Origin: Cheilinus undulatus
Lineage: Eukaryota > Chordata > Actinopteri > Labriformes > Labridae
DNA length: 64,000 nucleotides
NCBI RefSeq assembly: GCF_018320785.1
Contig: NC_054885.1
Span: 5,902,921 to 5,966,920 of the forward strand
Direction of reading: 5' to 3'
In this document: piece by piece, positions 12,843 through 27,200 of the stretch
How positions within the stretch are numbered: the first letter of the stretch is position 1
Layout: the number at the start of each line of letters is the position of its first letter
The notes under the pieces: generated by a model
The model's input: the letters and a program-made list of their open reading frames with translations, nothing else
Database searches by the model: none
Told to the model about the DNA's origin: nothing
Program-made: the position numbers and the translations under genes

Positions 12843-13197
12843 TAGGGATGCACAATATTGAATTTTTGCCGATATCCAATATCGATACTGATATTTAAAT
12901 ATATTACACATAACCAAAAATTTAGTCCTTAGAACATAATTTAAGGTTTGAGGATGAAAAAAGAAACAAACTGTTTTTCTTAAAACACACTTTTACGTTT
13001 AAAGAATTAGGATAAATACAGAAAAAGATCTCAACTTACATTGGTCTGTTGGTCCAGCCTAAAACTCCACTAATTTATTAGTATATATGGCCAAATTTTA
13101 TAGTTAATATATATGCTGATATCCACGGCTAACATATCAGCAGAAATTTTGACATCTGCCGATACCAATATCAGGGCGATAATATTTTGCATCCCTA
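12843..13197. mobile_element. hAT MITE of the GGGATGCAC family (355 bp), 7/8 target duplication
   Basis: The ends are tagggatgcacaatattg and, on the right, aatattttgcatcccta, forming terminal inverted repeats. The flanks caaattat (12835-12842) and caaatcat (13198-13205) are an 8-bp duplication with one mismatch. The interior repeats the ATATC/GATATC words of its relatives. Non-coding. Confidence 0.75.
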
Positions 13198-13205
13198 CAA
13201 ATCAT

Positions 13206-15090
13206 CACTGTGTTGTACGTAAGTAAGAACAAAAATGTGTTGCCAGCAGAGAGTATTACCTTGTCAAAGCTGTGCCGAACCGTAACTCAGATTTACATAC
13301 TTTATTTAGGTACCACTTAAAAAGTCTACATATGAGAAAGGCCAAAACAGAACTGAGACAATTGTGAAAATCTCCCTACAGAATTAGCAAAAGCAATCCT
13401 TGTATCTTTGAAACAAAGAGCAAACATGTTCATTTACTGCTGAAATTGCACTGCAGCATTGCAAAAAAAAAAAAACATTGGCAAAAAAGAGGGTGAATAG
13501 TTGTGCTCTGATCAATTCATGGATTAAATTACAGTAAATAAAATGTTCAAATATGTGAAAAAATCTGATAATTTCAGACTGTAAGTGACAGTCATGTGAG
13601 ACAATTCAGAAAGCAGCAAATTATCTTTCTGCTGATTAATTTTAATGGAATAATCTTATGGAAAAAACATAAAATGTTAAAATATTATGGAAAAGGTTTT
13701 TATTAGCTGTAAATTCAAGAAGCTGCAAGTAGAAAATGCTCTTGTGTTTATGCTTGAAAATTAACCAAAGGAACTAATTGATTATCAAAAATCTGAGACG
13801 GGTATCAGTTATTGAAAAATGTGCCTGTTATTCATTCAATTACAAGGAGATGGAAAGCAATAAGCTCTTTCATCAAGATTCTCCTGTACTTAGTTTTTCC
13901 TTCCAGATCCTTAAATTTTGGTGTTGGCTGATGTGAAGACAGCAACACTTCCAAAAACAAACATTTTAATGTTAAAAAATACAGATGACATTTTGCTAAC
14001 TTTTATCAACACTACTCTCCTGCTAATATGTCATTAAAATAAAAAAAATGTAACTGAAATCAGCTTCTTTTTGGGGGCTTTATACATTATTTGGATTGGA
14101 CTGGTGTTACTGAATGGCATATGCACTTGGTGGTGCCAAAAATATTATTCCAGGCTTTATCAGAAGCCAAAATCAATGCCAGTCCCTGTATAAGAATAAC
14201 ACCACCCTTTTAATATCTGAAAGAGAAGTGAGCCATAGAATAGAGTGAAACCAAACCTAAAAACAGCAGACAGGCCAAACTTCTATCAGACTCTAGCAGA
14301 TTCATGCTGATCTCACTCAGATATGGAAGTCCTTCCAACAAACCCTGACAGGAACACAGCCTGAGGGAGATTTTATATTATGTCTGCAGTGGATGTCGCT
14401 GAGCTCTGGGGGGTAAGTCAATACGCTGGAAAAAGTTTGGGGGTTTCTTCTTCAACAGGAAAATTCTCCCCGTGACAGAAAGCCAGCACAGTCAAACACA
14501 TGTTTTCAATTTCTCCTGACCAAGGGCTGATTTAACAAGCACTGAAGCCAATCCTGAACCACCAAGAATGGAGGAACCATGACACTGTGGTATGAGAGGG
14601 AAAATGAAGAGGAACCAGACGAGGACTGGCATGAGGCTGTACTCTACCACTTAACTGAAACACCAAGCTTTTGGCTCAAATATGTGAAAATTGCATACCT
14701 GCAAGGTAATGCACACAAAACACACGAAATGGGATCATCTGAAAGTCAGGGTTGATGTGTAAATTTGTGCAACAGTTCCCACTGCAGTCCCTGAACCAGT
14801 CTCTCAGGTAAAAACCAACCCACATTCTATTCCTGGAAATCATGTCACTAAATGGGTCAAGATCACAAGCAGAACATCACAGAGAAGATCCATGAGTGGT
14901 GAAAGTAGAGCATGAGGACACCAGCCATGCAGATATACAAACACGGCTGTGACTGATGCATATATTAAACACACCGTTGAGACACTGAAGAAAAAAAACC
15001 AAATATTTATACTGATAATAGTCGATTAGAGCATCCATGTGTATTTTGGATCATACTTTACATCTTAGATTTATTCCCTTTTTCCTTTTT
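13206..15090. other. myh10 intron sequence without recognised feature
   Basis: AT-rich DNA with a poly-A run near 13466. No exon, RNA or bounded repeat recognised. Confidence 0.5.
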
Positions 15091-15094
15091 TTAG

Positions 15095-16789
15095 GGATAG
15101 AGATGCATAAATTGGATTTTTGTAGATATCCAATTTGCCAATATTTCCAAATTAATTTTTGCCAAATAGAAATGTCAGTATTGATATATACTGCCTTAAA
15201 ATCCACAGATTTAATGTTTTCTTTACAGGGATGGGCAATGGGTTTTAAATATTCAGTCATTAATTTTATAACATTAAAGATTTCATGCAACAATTAATTT
15301 AAATTAAAAGTATTTTTTTCCTTTACTTTTAATGGCTCCTGTTTTAATGTGGTCTTGCCATGAGCTGTATGCTAACCATTAAATGGCAAAAGAAGAAAGC
15401 AGTAATATCTGCTGACATGAGTCAGGTACTAAAACTAACTGCAGCTCTCCCAGCTCAAGATACAATTAATTTTAATTAATATCTTTATTTTAGTTTATGA
15501 ATTAAACCATCTATTTTACAGAGAAATGTTATGTAAACTAGATAGTTTCTTGAGTCCAATATATGGAATCTTAAATTGGAAAAACTCTGATCTGTTTTTA
15601 TGGCCAAACACGTGAGAAAGTTGGCATTGTGGAAGTCTTACACCAAAAGAAGTAATGAACAAAAAAACCCTGAAACATCAGCATCAGCTAAATTGTTTCT
15701 CTGAATATCAGTATTAGCATCTGCTCTGATTTTTATAATCAGTACATCTCTGGTTAGCATTAAACTAACAAGCATAGACACTACCACTCAAAAGTTTGGG
15801 ATCACTTGGAATTTTTCTTGTTTTCCATGGAAAAACTTGTGAAATTAGTCTGAATAAGAAATACAGCAAATGAACTGGACCTGCTGACATTGTCAGGGTT
15901 AGTTCCTTTGTACCGTACGGTTAAGCTGCTCAAACAACAGCTCAATAGGGTTCAGATCCAAAGACTGCACTGGCCACTCCATAACAGTCAGAATTCTGGC
16001 TGACGGCTTATTCTTTAAACATTTCGTAGATGTTTTGGAGGTGTGTTTTGGATCAATTATCCTGTTGTAAGATGAAATTGGCCACAAGCAAGTGCAGTCC
16101 ACAGGGTATGGCATGGCATTGCAACATCTTGTATTAGTTTTCCCTTCCCAAGGTCCCTTCCACTCTTTACAAATCTCCTGTTCTACCACCTCCAAAAGCC
16201 CCCAGACCATCACACTGCCTCCACCTCTATGACTGATAGTTTTAAGCACTGTTTTTGCATCTTCTCATTTGTTCTGCATCTCACTAATGTTATTCTGTTT
16301 GATCCAAAGACCTCAAACTTGGAGTCATCCGTGCACAACACTTTCTTCCAGTCTTCCAATGTCCAGTCTTTTTGCTCCCTTTTTAGTAAAATAGTGTTTA
16401 GCTGTGCAGCATGATTGACTTGGATTAGCAGCCATACCAGGAGATTGATGCAGAGGACTGACAGTTGATGATAACTGTTGGTGAACTGCATGAAAATGCT
16501 TTTCTTTGGAAAACAAAGAAATATTCCAGTGATCCCAAACTTTTGAGCAGTAGTGTATGTACAGCATATTTTGTTACATCTCTTCGAGTTTTCAAATTTT
16601 CTTGTGAATGTCTTTCAAATGATAGTTTTCTATGATATGAACATCCTTTACTGCTAATATGTTTGCCAGATATATTGGTTATAAATATCTGAAGAAAATT
16701 TTAGATTTGCCAAAGCCGATGATTTACTTTTTAAGATCTTATCCGTCATTACCAATGTTACGCAGATAACATCATGCATCCCTGCTTAG

Positions 16790-16790
<1 letters not shown>
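15095..16790. repeat. Composite of GGGATGCAC-family repeats interrupted by a Tc1 element
   Basis: The left part (15095-15160) has 'gagatgcataaattggattt' and 'agatatccaatttgccaata'. The right part ends 'aacatcatgcatccctg' at about 16782. Both resemble ends of the elements at 11815 and 12843. A Tc1-like element (15779-16555) lies between them. Exact outer boundaries were not resolved, and there may be more than one copy. Confidence 0.45.
15779..16555 (-). mobile_element. Decayed Tc1-like transposon with inverted ends
   Basis: The left end cactaccactcaaaagttt and the right end (inward) cactactgctcaaaagttt are inverted repeats. The minus strand carries a broken Tc1/mariner transposase. DWTLEDWKKVLCTDDSKFE lies in the frame 16210-16491, and GGGSVMVWG, then IDPKHTSK, then WPVQSLDLNPIELLFEQLNR lie in the frame 15899-16249. 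These correspond to the first Asp region, the middle of the catalytic core and the DLNPIE motif. The two frames overlap out of register and the N-terminal DNA-binding part is absent, so it cannot be active. Flanking TA duplications are not clean. Confidence 0.85.
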
Positions 16791-18587
<1,797 letters not shown>

Positions 18588-18841
18588 TTACCAGAGCAAC
18601 GTGGCCACCTGGGACACATAGGAGGGCAGAGATTATTACAAAAAAAGATTCTATGCCATTATATCATAAATATCAAGGCAGTCAAGATTCATCACATTAA
18701 CTTAAATCAATGATGTTTGGTTGTTCAGGTAAAGTAACACTTCTCTGATAAAGTACATTACACAGCAAAATTGATCAAACTCACATATAGTTAGATTTAA
18801 CACTTTAGAGGTATCAATATTGGCCACAACATATGAACTTA

Positions 18842-19796
18842 GCACAAAAAGTAAGGAAATGTGTTTGGTACATTATTTATTTGCTGTAACAATGCTTCTT
18901 GGTAATAAATGCTACACCACTGGGAACCCATTATCCTTTTAAATGGTGCCACATTTGTAAGGAACATGCATTTGTGGGATGAGCAGCAGAGCTGAGTATG
19001 TGGGTTGAGCCCATGAAAAATTTGCCCAAAAGCTTATTTTGCTGTTGCTATTAACTCTTGTTTTGAGCTTCTGGTACCCCCAGGTGCTGACAATCAGGTG
19101 CCTGATTGGCAATCTCAATGGAGAGATATTGAGATGAGATTCTGCAACCAGTGGCATCCCAGTCTGGGACTTAACTCTATCCTCCATGAAGACAACACTC
19201 GCCCCCACAGAGCAGGGATCCTCAGAGACTATCTTCAGGATGGCATGGCCTGCCAGCAGTCCTGACCTTAACCCCACTGAACACTTGTGGGATCAGCTTG
19301 GGCCTGCTGTTAGTACCAGACTAGCCAACACAACCACATTCGCTGACTTGCATCAAATACCAGTTGAAAAATGGGATGCCATTGAATGGCAATTTGTGTT
19401 GCCAGACTGGTGACCAGCATGAGGAGGAGGTGCCAGGCTGTTGTGGCTGTGTGTGGTTCTTCTACACACTACTGGGGGTCCTGTTAAATGAATAAATTGT
19501 CAAACTGCTAATATGTCTTGTTTCTTAAGATTTCAATCAGCCAATCCACCAAACCACACCAAACAAGAGTCAATGGCAGAATAGGCTGTCTGTTAGAAGA
19601 TTTGGCAAATATTTCATGAGCCCAACCCACATATTCAGCTCTGCTGCTCATCCCACAAATACATGTTCCTTGCAAATGTGGCACCATTTAAAAGGGAAGT
19701 GAATAGGATTTCCAACGGTACAGGATTTATTGTCAAGAGGCATTGTTACAATAAAGAAATAATCTACCAAACACAAATTTCCTTATTTTTTGTCCG
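18842..19796 (+). mobile_element. Tc1/mariner-like element with about 200-bp terminal inverted repeats (copy 2)
   Basis: Arms about 18842-19030 and 19590-19796 are inverted copies: 'cacaaaaagtaaggaaatg' against, read inward, 'gacaaaaaataaggaaat', then shared words across the arm such as cccacatactcagctctgct. Between them the plus strand encodes the C-terminal half of a DDE transposase. HEDNTRPHRAGILRDYLQ lies near 19186-19235 and ASSPDLNPTEHLWDQLG near 19250-19300, in two frames. The N-terminal half is missing. Long inverted repeats are typical of IR/DR-type Tc1 elements. It lies in myh10 intron 1. Confidence 0.85.
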
Positions 19797-21311
19797 GGGT
19801 TTAGTTAAACAACACTTTGTACATATTTAACAATATGACAGAGCTGCAGTAACCCTTGGAAATCTGTGGTTAGGTGGATCTCCTCTGGCAAAAACAAAGC
19901 ACAGTCAACCTCATAGCAAGGCAATGAATAATGATGAAGAATATGCACTTTGCTACTTTTTTTCAACACCTAAAGTCACTGGTGGGGATTCTAACTCAGT
20001 GGATAACTTCACTCATGGTGCAAATGAGCCTAACAACAAAAACAACAATCCACCAGAAACATTAGCAAAAGGAACCCCAGTGAGGTTACTTACTCAAGTA
20101 AGAGCACAGTTACTCTGGTTTAAACCTACTTAAGTGGAAGTAAAATCACTGGTTTCAAAAGCTACAAGTGCCCAAAAACCCACTCAATTTCAGTAATTTG
20201 AGTGGCTGTAATTACTTACTTTCCACCCTCATTCAGCTCATTTATAGGGGTCCAATACATGACTAAAAACATATCCTCCTCACTAACAAAGGGATGCCAT
20301 ATATGACAAAGCATGCCCTATGCTGAATGGTAACATGACATAAATGTGGATTAAATTCATACAACAGGTTTCAGTAAAAGACTGACAGCCTGCATGACTT
20401 TCCACTGAATACATCTGCACAATAGCAATGCGCATACTGCGTAGTTTACTCTTTCAGAAGGTCTAACAGGACAGGGAGCCGTCATGAAAGTCACAATACC
20501 GACATCAGCCCCCATTTCCCCCCTGTTAATCATCAGTAAACCCAGTTCAACATTTATCCCTGTCGCCTAGATTAAGTCTTCAACCTGCTCTTGTCCAAAC
20601 AGACCGAGCTTATACAACAGACACGATGACTGTGCATTGGCAAACCACCAGAGACACAGCATGAACGGAAAGCAGCAGGAGGGAAACTTGCTGCCCAGGT
20701 CCTGTTTACAAATATTGGGCTAATACCTGCGCTAATGAACCTGCGCCACCGACATAGCTAGCTAATGAAGCTAAAGTGGGTAAACCGGAATGTGCCACGA
20801 AGTGGTAAGTAACGGCGTAACTATGGCAACGCTAGCTAAAAAGTGCAGTGAGAACGACCGCTGAGGCAAAATATGGCTATCAAAGTTGCCTTTAATGAAT
20901 GAATACATTACCATTAAGCTACAATAACGTATCTAGACCGTGTATATTCATCTCATATCTAACATTCGTCAGGTTCAGCGGCGGTTACATTATCTCTAGG
21001 TGTCAAAGCCTCGTAGTTTGGTGACATGTTGGGGGCATATGTAGCCCCCCAAAAACGAGCAATACTATACAATAAGATGAGTTCATCTGCTTAAAATAAG
21101 ACTCTACGTACTGTGTAGCACACTTTCTCTCAATGGGGCGACAAAATCGTACTACAATGCTCGGTTTTGTTTAGAAACGACACATTTATACGTGGGTTTA
21201 CGACGACCGTTAACTCCAAGTTTCCAGCGCGAGCTCCATCCTCATATTAGTCCCTTCTGCCCCACGCGCTCTCTCATCCCTCGTCCTCGCAGTGATATCC
21301 ACCTAACTTAC
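19797..21311. other. myh10 intron 1 distal part, no recognised gene
   Basis: No exon recognised. CpG frequency rises towards the noncoding first exon from about 20.7 kb. Confidence 0.45.
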
Positions 21312-21560
21312 CTGGTGAAACGTTATCCAGCGAAGCAGCAGTCAGATCCTGTTCACCACGCAGTCCGATATTCCCCCTGATGATCAGGCGACCCTGTATG
21401 CAACCAGCAGCTACACACAATTGAAATGCAGGCATGTATTTGGGCTTTGGTATGCACCACAGGCACAGCGCTGCCTCCACAGTGAGGCCCCTCCTAAAGA
21501 GAGCAGACTTGACCGCTGCTGCTCCCGCCTACACCGGACTGAGCTCACATAGAGAGTGAC
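21312..21560 (-). promoter_or_regulatory. myh10: Probable myh10 noncoding first exon and promoter
   Basis: A consensus donor on the minus strand, CACCAG|GTAAGTTAGG, lies at 21312/21311. It would pair with the acceptor at 18609-18611 to give a 5'UTR intron of about 2.7 kb. The sequence from 21190 to 21560 is CpG-richer than its surroundings, as expected for a CpG promoter. The transcription start is not visible, so the upper limit is approximate. In mammals myh10 likewise has an untranslated first exon. Confidence 0.5.
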
Positions 21561-22129
21561 CATGCAGATCAATACACAGCCAACGGTGACACTCTGTGGG
21601 AGGATACACCTGAACAGAGAGGTTGGCAGTGCGTGCTGGCTGCTCTCATAATCTGGTATTTTTCACAAGTTAACACAGTGATAGGGAATTTCACAAGATG
21701 TTTAACCGTGGGGTCTATTCTTATCTATCCCCCAAATATCTATGCATTTCACACTCCCACCAGAGCAGCATGGAGACAATTGGGCTCTCACTTTACGGTA
21801 TTTCTATCCCCCTCTATCATTGGCTGGAAGAAACCAACCCATTATTTCCGCAAACTGAATTACATTTGTTGAAATTAGAAACCTTGACATTGCAACGCTA
21901 AACAAAAGGGCAAAATAACTTACTATTGGAACCGCCTGGCCCTACCTTCAGTTAATTCTAATAAATCATATTTTACAAGACATATTTTAAAAGAAACTTG
22001 AATGTGGAGGAAAACCATAACATGCCCTATTCAACGTCTATAAAGCAGAGCTTATCCCACTGGTGGGCTCAGAGGGGTAGCAGCAGGGCAAACACCCCAA
22101 AAGATGCCTCCTGTGGTAAGTAAAACATG
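21561..22129. other. Upstream flank of myh10, no recognised feature
   Basis: AT-rich intergenic DNA between the probable myh10 promoter and a minisatellite. Nothing recognised. Confidence 0.4.
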
Positions 22130-22805
22130 ATTAAATGCCCTCCAGAGTGCCTTCTCAGTGCACACAACATATCAGATATTCCTTTATGATGACCTCCCTT
22201 TGAAAAATACAAAAAAAAAAAAAAAACAAGAAAAAAAAAAAACGCCCTCTAGTTTGCCATTTCATAGGACAAAGCACTAAAAAGTGCACTCCTCCTTTCC
22301 CTTCCATTGGACAAATGCAAAGGTGCTCTTCCATTGTCAAATGTGATAACGTGCCCTCCAGTGTTCCTTTCCACAGGACAAAACATGACAAGTTCCCCCT
22401 GTGTCCTTTGTATTGGATAAATGCAATAAAGTGCCCATAAGAGTTCCTGTTAATTGGACAATTATAATAAAGTGCCCCATAAGGTGCACTTTTAGGACAA
22501 AGCACAATAAAGGGCCTTACAGGGTCACCTTCCATTGAATAAATGGGATCAAGTGCCCTCCAGGGTGCCCTTTCAGTGGACAGAGCATAATAAAGTTCCC
22601 TTCAGGTGCCTGTTCCATTGGAAAAAAAACAACTAAAATGCATCTTAAGGTGCCCTTTGATTGGACAAACATGATACTTGGTTCAGTTCCTTCTAGGTTG
22701 TCCTTATATCGGACAAATCGACCAAGTTTTGTCTGATGTAAGGGCATCCAAGAGGGCAACCTAGGGGTGCCAAGGTTGCCCTTTCAGTAGGCAAAAAGTT
22801 CCCTT
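22130..22805. repeat. Degenerate minisatellite, unit about 55-65 bp
   Basis: About ten diverged copies of a unit containing 'agtgccctccagggtgccct', then 'ttccattggacaaa', then 'gcataataaa'. Clear copies start near 22336, 22425, 22470, 22552 and 22590. A poly-A/T patch sits at 22209-22241. Open frames across it on the minus strand simply follow the repeat and carry no domain. Confidence 0.75.
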
Positions 22806-24275
22806 CCCTGACCAAACTTATTAAAAAACATATACCATATTACCTGTGACAACTGCTTCAGTTAAGCTCAGTTATGACTATAGATAGTTCATAATTTCTG
22901 GTTTGTTTTCATTTCAAATATGTCGTAGGTATAATCACATAGTAAAAAATGTTTAATCTTAGCCTGGCTTTTTAACTATTTCATCCCTGACCCTTAGACA
23001 TCCTGAGTCCACCACTGCTCATCACTTTTACCACTAATCGTAAACTGCAACAGCGCCATCTTGTGTCTGAAAAAAAAACAGTGGTGTCGTTTAAGCTTGA
23101 CACATCCTACAGATTAATTTGTAAACATTTGCATATTAATGTCTCCGTTATAATTTACAATCTCATAACTTTGACCTTTGATTTTATAATTATGAATTAC
23201 CTTCTCATACTTTATTATTTTATAATTATTACCAAACTTTCATGGATTTTCCAGCAATGCCATCTTGTGTCTGAAAACAACAATGGTGGCTTTTACTGCT
23301 AAAAACAAGCAGCACATTACAGCAAAATTTGTTTTACTTATTTTATTACAAATGGGAAAGATCTCATAAAGGGGTAAAGAGAAGACTGATTACTGTAATT
23401 AAATACATATTTCATTACACATATTAATATGGTGGCCATTTTTCTTTGACAAAAACCCACTGAAGGAACTCAAGTACCAGCATAATAATCTCCTTTTTTA
23501 ACCTCTTTTTGATAAATTTCATTACAAATTTCAATTCATAAGGGAAAAGTGTGTCATATTCAACATGAAAACACAATATTTGATAACCCACACATCAACC
23601 TAGCCTACATTAGTATTCAACTACTTGGCCAGCACTAATGTTGTCTTGACTGATCTTATATATTTTCATTTTATTAAAACCTTTGAGTTCAAAATAGAAA
23701 TTACTCAGTGGTCATCAGTGAAGCTCTTGCCAATGACAGCTTCTTTAATCTACATAGATTATACATTTCTAGCTCATGCTCTAAAGCTACGGTGGACAAC
23801 TCTGACATTTATTTGGCATTTTGACATTTAAATTGTCAGCAAAGCTTTCCCTGGTTCACAAGCTAAGATGCCAACTCTCTATTGTATTATGGCAGCATTC
23901 GCTCTGAATGTATGCCTTTCTTTCTTATTCTGAAAGACTACCCCTCTTCAGGGATTATGCAAATCCACTGTGCTCTTGCTGATGTTTAACTGTAGCCATT
24001 AAGTGAACAAAGTAGTTGTTTAACCTTACATAGGATCATCAATTTCCTTTCCTTGCTTTAGTTGCTATGTAATTGCATGTACTTTTTTGTAACTTTTCAT
24101 TTGCAGCACTAAACTAGAAAAGTACACTAGTTTTAGTTTCCAAACTTTAGCTTAAAGTCAAAGGAGAATGGCCACTATGTTAATGCGTTGTGTTTTTATC
24201 ATCAGCCTTTACAGGAAAAACAATAATAAGGCATGTTAGGTTGTTGTTATGTACAGTCTGTTCATATTAGAGGCT
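22806..24275. other. Intergenic and presumed ddx47 3'UTR, no other gene
   Basis: Two short near-identical phrases, 'gccatcttgtgtctgaaaa' at about 23055 and 23260, suggest a small duplicated repeat. A minus-strand AATAAA (tttatt at 23808-23813) is the nearest canonical poly(A) signal downstream of the ddx47 stop. Confidence 0.4.
23808..23813 (-). terminator. ddx47: Candidate ddx47 poly(A) signal AATAAA
   Basis: First AATAAA on the minus strand downstream of the ddx47 stop, about 460 nt away. A weaker variant closer to the stop could be used instead. Confidence 0.3.
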
Positions 24276-27200
24276 TTAGCGCCCTCCCCTCCAGGCTCCT
24301 CCACCTCTCTTTTTCATGCCTCCTTTCCCTCCTCCTCCTCCTCCTCCTCCTTTCACTTTCTTCCTCACTCCACTTGCTTGTTCTGTGTCATCCTCGTCTC
24401 GATCTCCTCCTTTTGGCCTTTTCCTTTTCTCACCTTGCTCCTTCATTTCCTGTGAAAGAAGAGAAATTTAATGTGTTTTCTATATAAAAGTCAGAAATCA
24501 CACCTAGCTTTACATGAGGAAGGGATCCCCAATTTTTTATTCACTTAGAGCCCTTTAAGATGCAATCAAGACTACCTCTGTCAGTTTGGTCAACATAAAA
24601 AAATACTTTTTAACAGTATTTATTGTCCAAAGGTCAATATTGGTCCAATACTCATATTTAAACTATGGGCAAAAATGAAAAGTTTTAATGATTTCAGTAA
24701 TTCTTTAGCTTACTTTTAAACAATAAACATTGAGCTTATTTTGAGATAATGTAGTCATTTTCTGCCAGTTTCCAAAAATTTTCAGTCCATCTTCAGTATC
24801 ACAGCTATTAACAATTTACTTTGTCAACTGTTTTTATAAATAGCTGATTCAGTCCATCCATCTTCATCGGCTTATCGGGGGCTGGGCTGCATTCGTAGCA
24901 GGCTAAGCAAGTCAAATTCTTCTGGGGGATTGCGAGGTGTTCCCAGACCAGACAGGATACACAATCCCTCCATCGCATTCTGGGTTTTTCCTAAGGCCCC
25001 CTCCCTGCTGGATATGCCCAGAATACCTTCACAGGGAGGCACAGGAGCCATCCTGATCAGATGCCCAAACCACCTCAAACGGCTCATTTCAATGCAAAAG
25101 GAACAGCAGCTCTACTCCTAGTTCCTTCCTAATGTCTGAACTCCTTTCCCTGTCTCTGAGGCTGAGCCCAGCCACCCTCCAAAGACAACTCAATCTGGTG
25201 GCTTGTACCCACAATCCCATTCTTTCGGTCATTACCCAGAGTTCATAGGTGAGGGTTAGGAGGTAGACTGACTGTGCACCACAACGGTCCGGCACATCAC
25301 CGCAAAACTGTTGACGCTGCACCAATCTGTACATGTAACCTGCAATGCTCATCTGTTTTGGTAATATCTGAGAAATAATCAGTTATGGGATCATGAAGTA
25401 AAGTCTTACCAGCCTGGCAAATCTCTGCGCCTCACTCACTCTCTCCACCAACATCATCACCTCTTCCTCCTGGGTCGGGAAGGCCGGGAGTTTTTTCCCA
25501 ATCAGGCTTTCGATTCGCTGGAAAAGCTCCACATCGTATCTAAGATGACAAAATATGTAAATTTAAATCATTACAGTTGTTTTCACTTTAAAACTTAAGA
25601 GCACCACTAGATGATTTCTTACTGAGTGACAAAAGTGATGGATTTCCCCGACCGTCCTGCTCTGGCTGTTCGTCCGACTCTGTGGATGTAGTCCTGTGAG
25701 CATGAAAAGATACAAATGTCCATTCATTAAAAACAAAGTAAAAACATGCATGCATGTGCCATGAAAAAAACAAGAATAGGCAGCAGGGTACTTTAGAGTG
25801 AGTGGGGATGTCGTAGTTGATGACACAGTCCACGTGAGGAATGTCGAGTCCTCTGGATGCCACGTCTGTCGCCAGCAGCACAGATCGAGACTTGGACTTG
25901 AACTTGTTTAGTGCTCCGAGTCGTTTGTTCTGACCAACAAAAGAATGGAGGAAGATCAAGAGAATTATGAAATTTACAAAAAATTAACACAAATAACACA
26001 CCCAAAAACATTAAGACCTTTCTGCTTTACCCCTAGAAACTATACAACTTAGAGTGTATGCTAAATCATCTTAGGCCACAAGTGCTCACCCTTTATCATC
26101 ACATTTTACTGCCCATATTAGACAATTTTGAAGACAGAGAAAAAGAACATGCATATTGACAGACAATCCTTCGCTGATCAGACAATTACAGTCAGTGTGG
26201 AAAAGATTTTCATGCTTTAATAGTATTTGTTCTTATTTTGTGCTCCTCTGCAGCTCTACCTGACTCATCTGGCCATGGAGAGGGATTGCAGTGATGCCGA
26301 GGTTCCTTAACAACAGCGCCACCCGCTGGGCATTGTTACACGTGCTGCAGAAAATTATGAATGAGTTGCCGGCTAGTTCATTGAGGATGGACACCAGGTA
26401 ACAGTCCTGTCACGGAGCGATACATAACATAATCAAAAATCTATATTAGAAACTCAATCACACTTTTCATACTATAAGAAGTGCAACACGGCATGTAGGA
26501 CAAGATTTTGTACATATTCATGAGAATCTACAGCTCTACCTTGTACTTAGATGGTATAAAGATGTAATATTGCTGCAGTTTGTCTACTGTGGAGTATTTG
26601 GTAGATACAGCACACTTCACAGGATCTTTAAGAGCTGCTCTCTGGAGTTTTTGGACCTGGGGGGAAGAAAAGAAAAAGTCTTCTGTCACACTTAGTGGAC
26701 CTTCAACCAGCATACCTAGCAAAAGGACTGTAAAAACAACAGCATCATATGAAAACACCAGTCAGTATCTAAACAAATGTTAGTGTACCTTTTTAGTCAT
26801 GGTAGCAGAGAACAAGAAGGTTCGTCTGTCTCTGGGAATCACCTTCAAAATTTTATCCACCTGGGAAAGGGAATATAGACTCATTATGTGGAAAGTTGGC
26901 AGTTTTGCCCACCAAAGCTCAGAGGTTCTGAACATACGGGAACCTCTACATGAGAAATGAGGTGTAGTGTAAATTTCTATTATGTTGTACCAAGGTTAAA
27001 AAAAGAAAAACCTGCAGTTCTAGCAACATCAGCCTGTTCTAGAGGGACAAACTAGCATAAATGTTATATAGTAAAGATATTTTTTGCCTTTCTGACAGCT
27101 GTAAATCAAAACATTTCAGTAAATAGTACCTTTAAAGTTCTAACATTATTTATGATATGATATTGTAATTCATTTACATGTCATTCACCAAAAGTCACCA

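Noticed and set aside
24233-24487. Plus-strand Leu/Ser-rich frame
   Set aside because: Antisense shadow of the terminal ddx47 exon, including its GGA tract.
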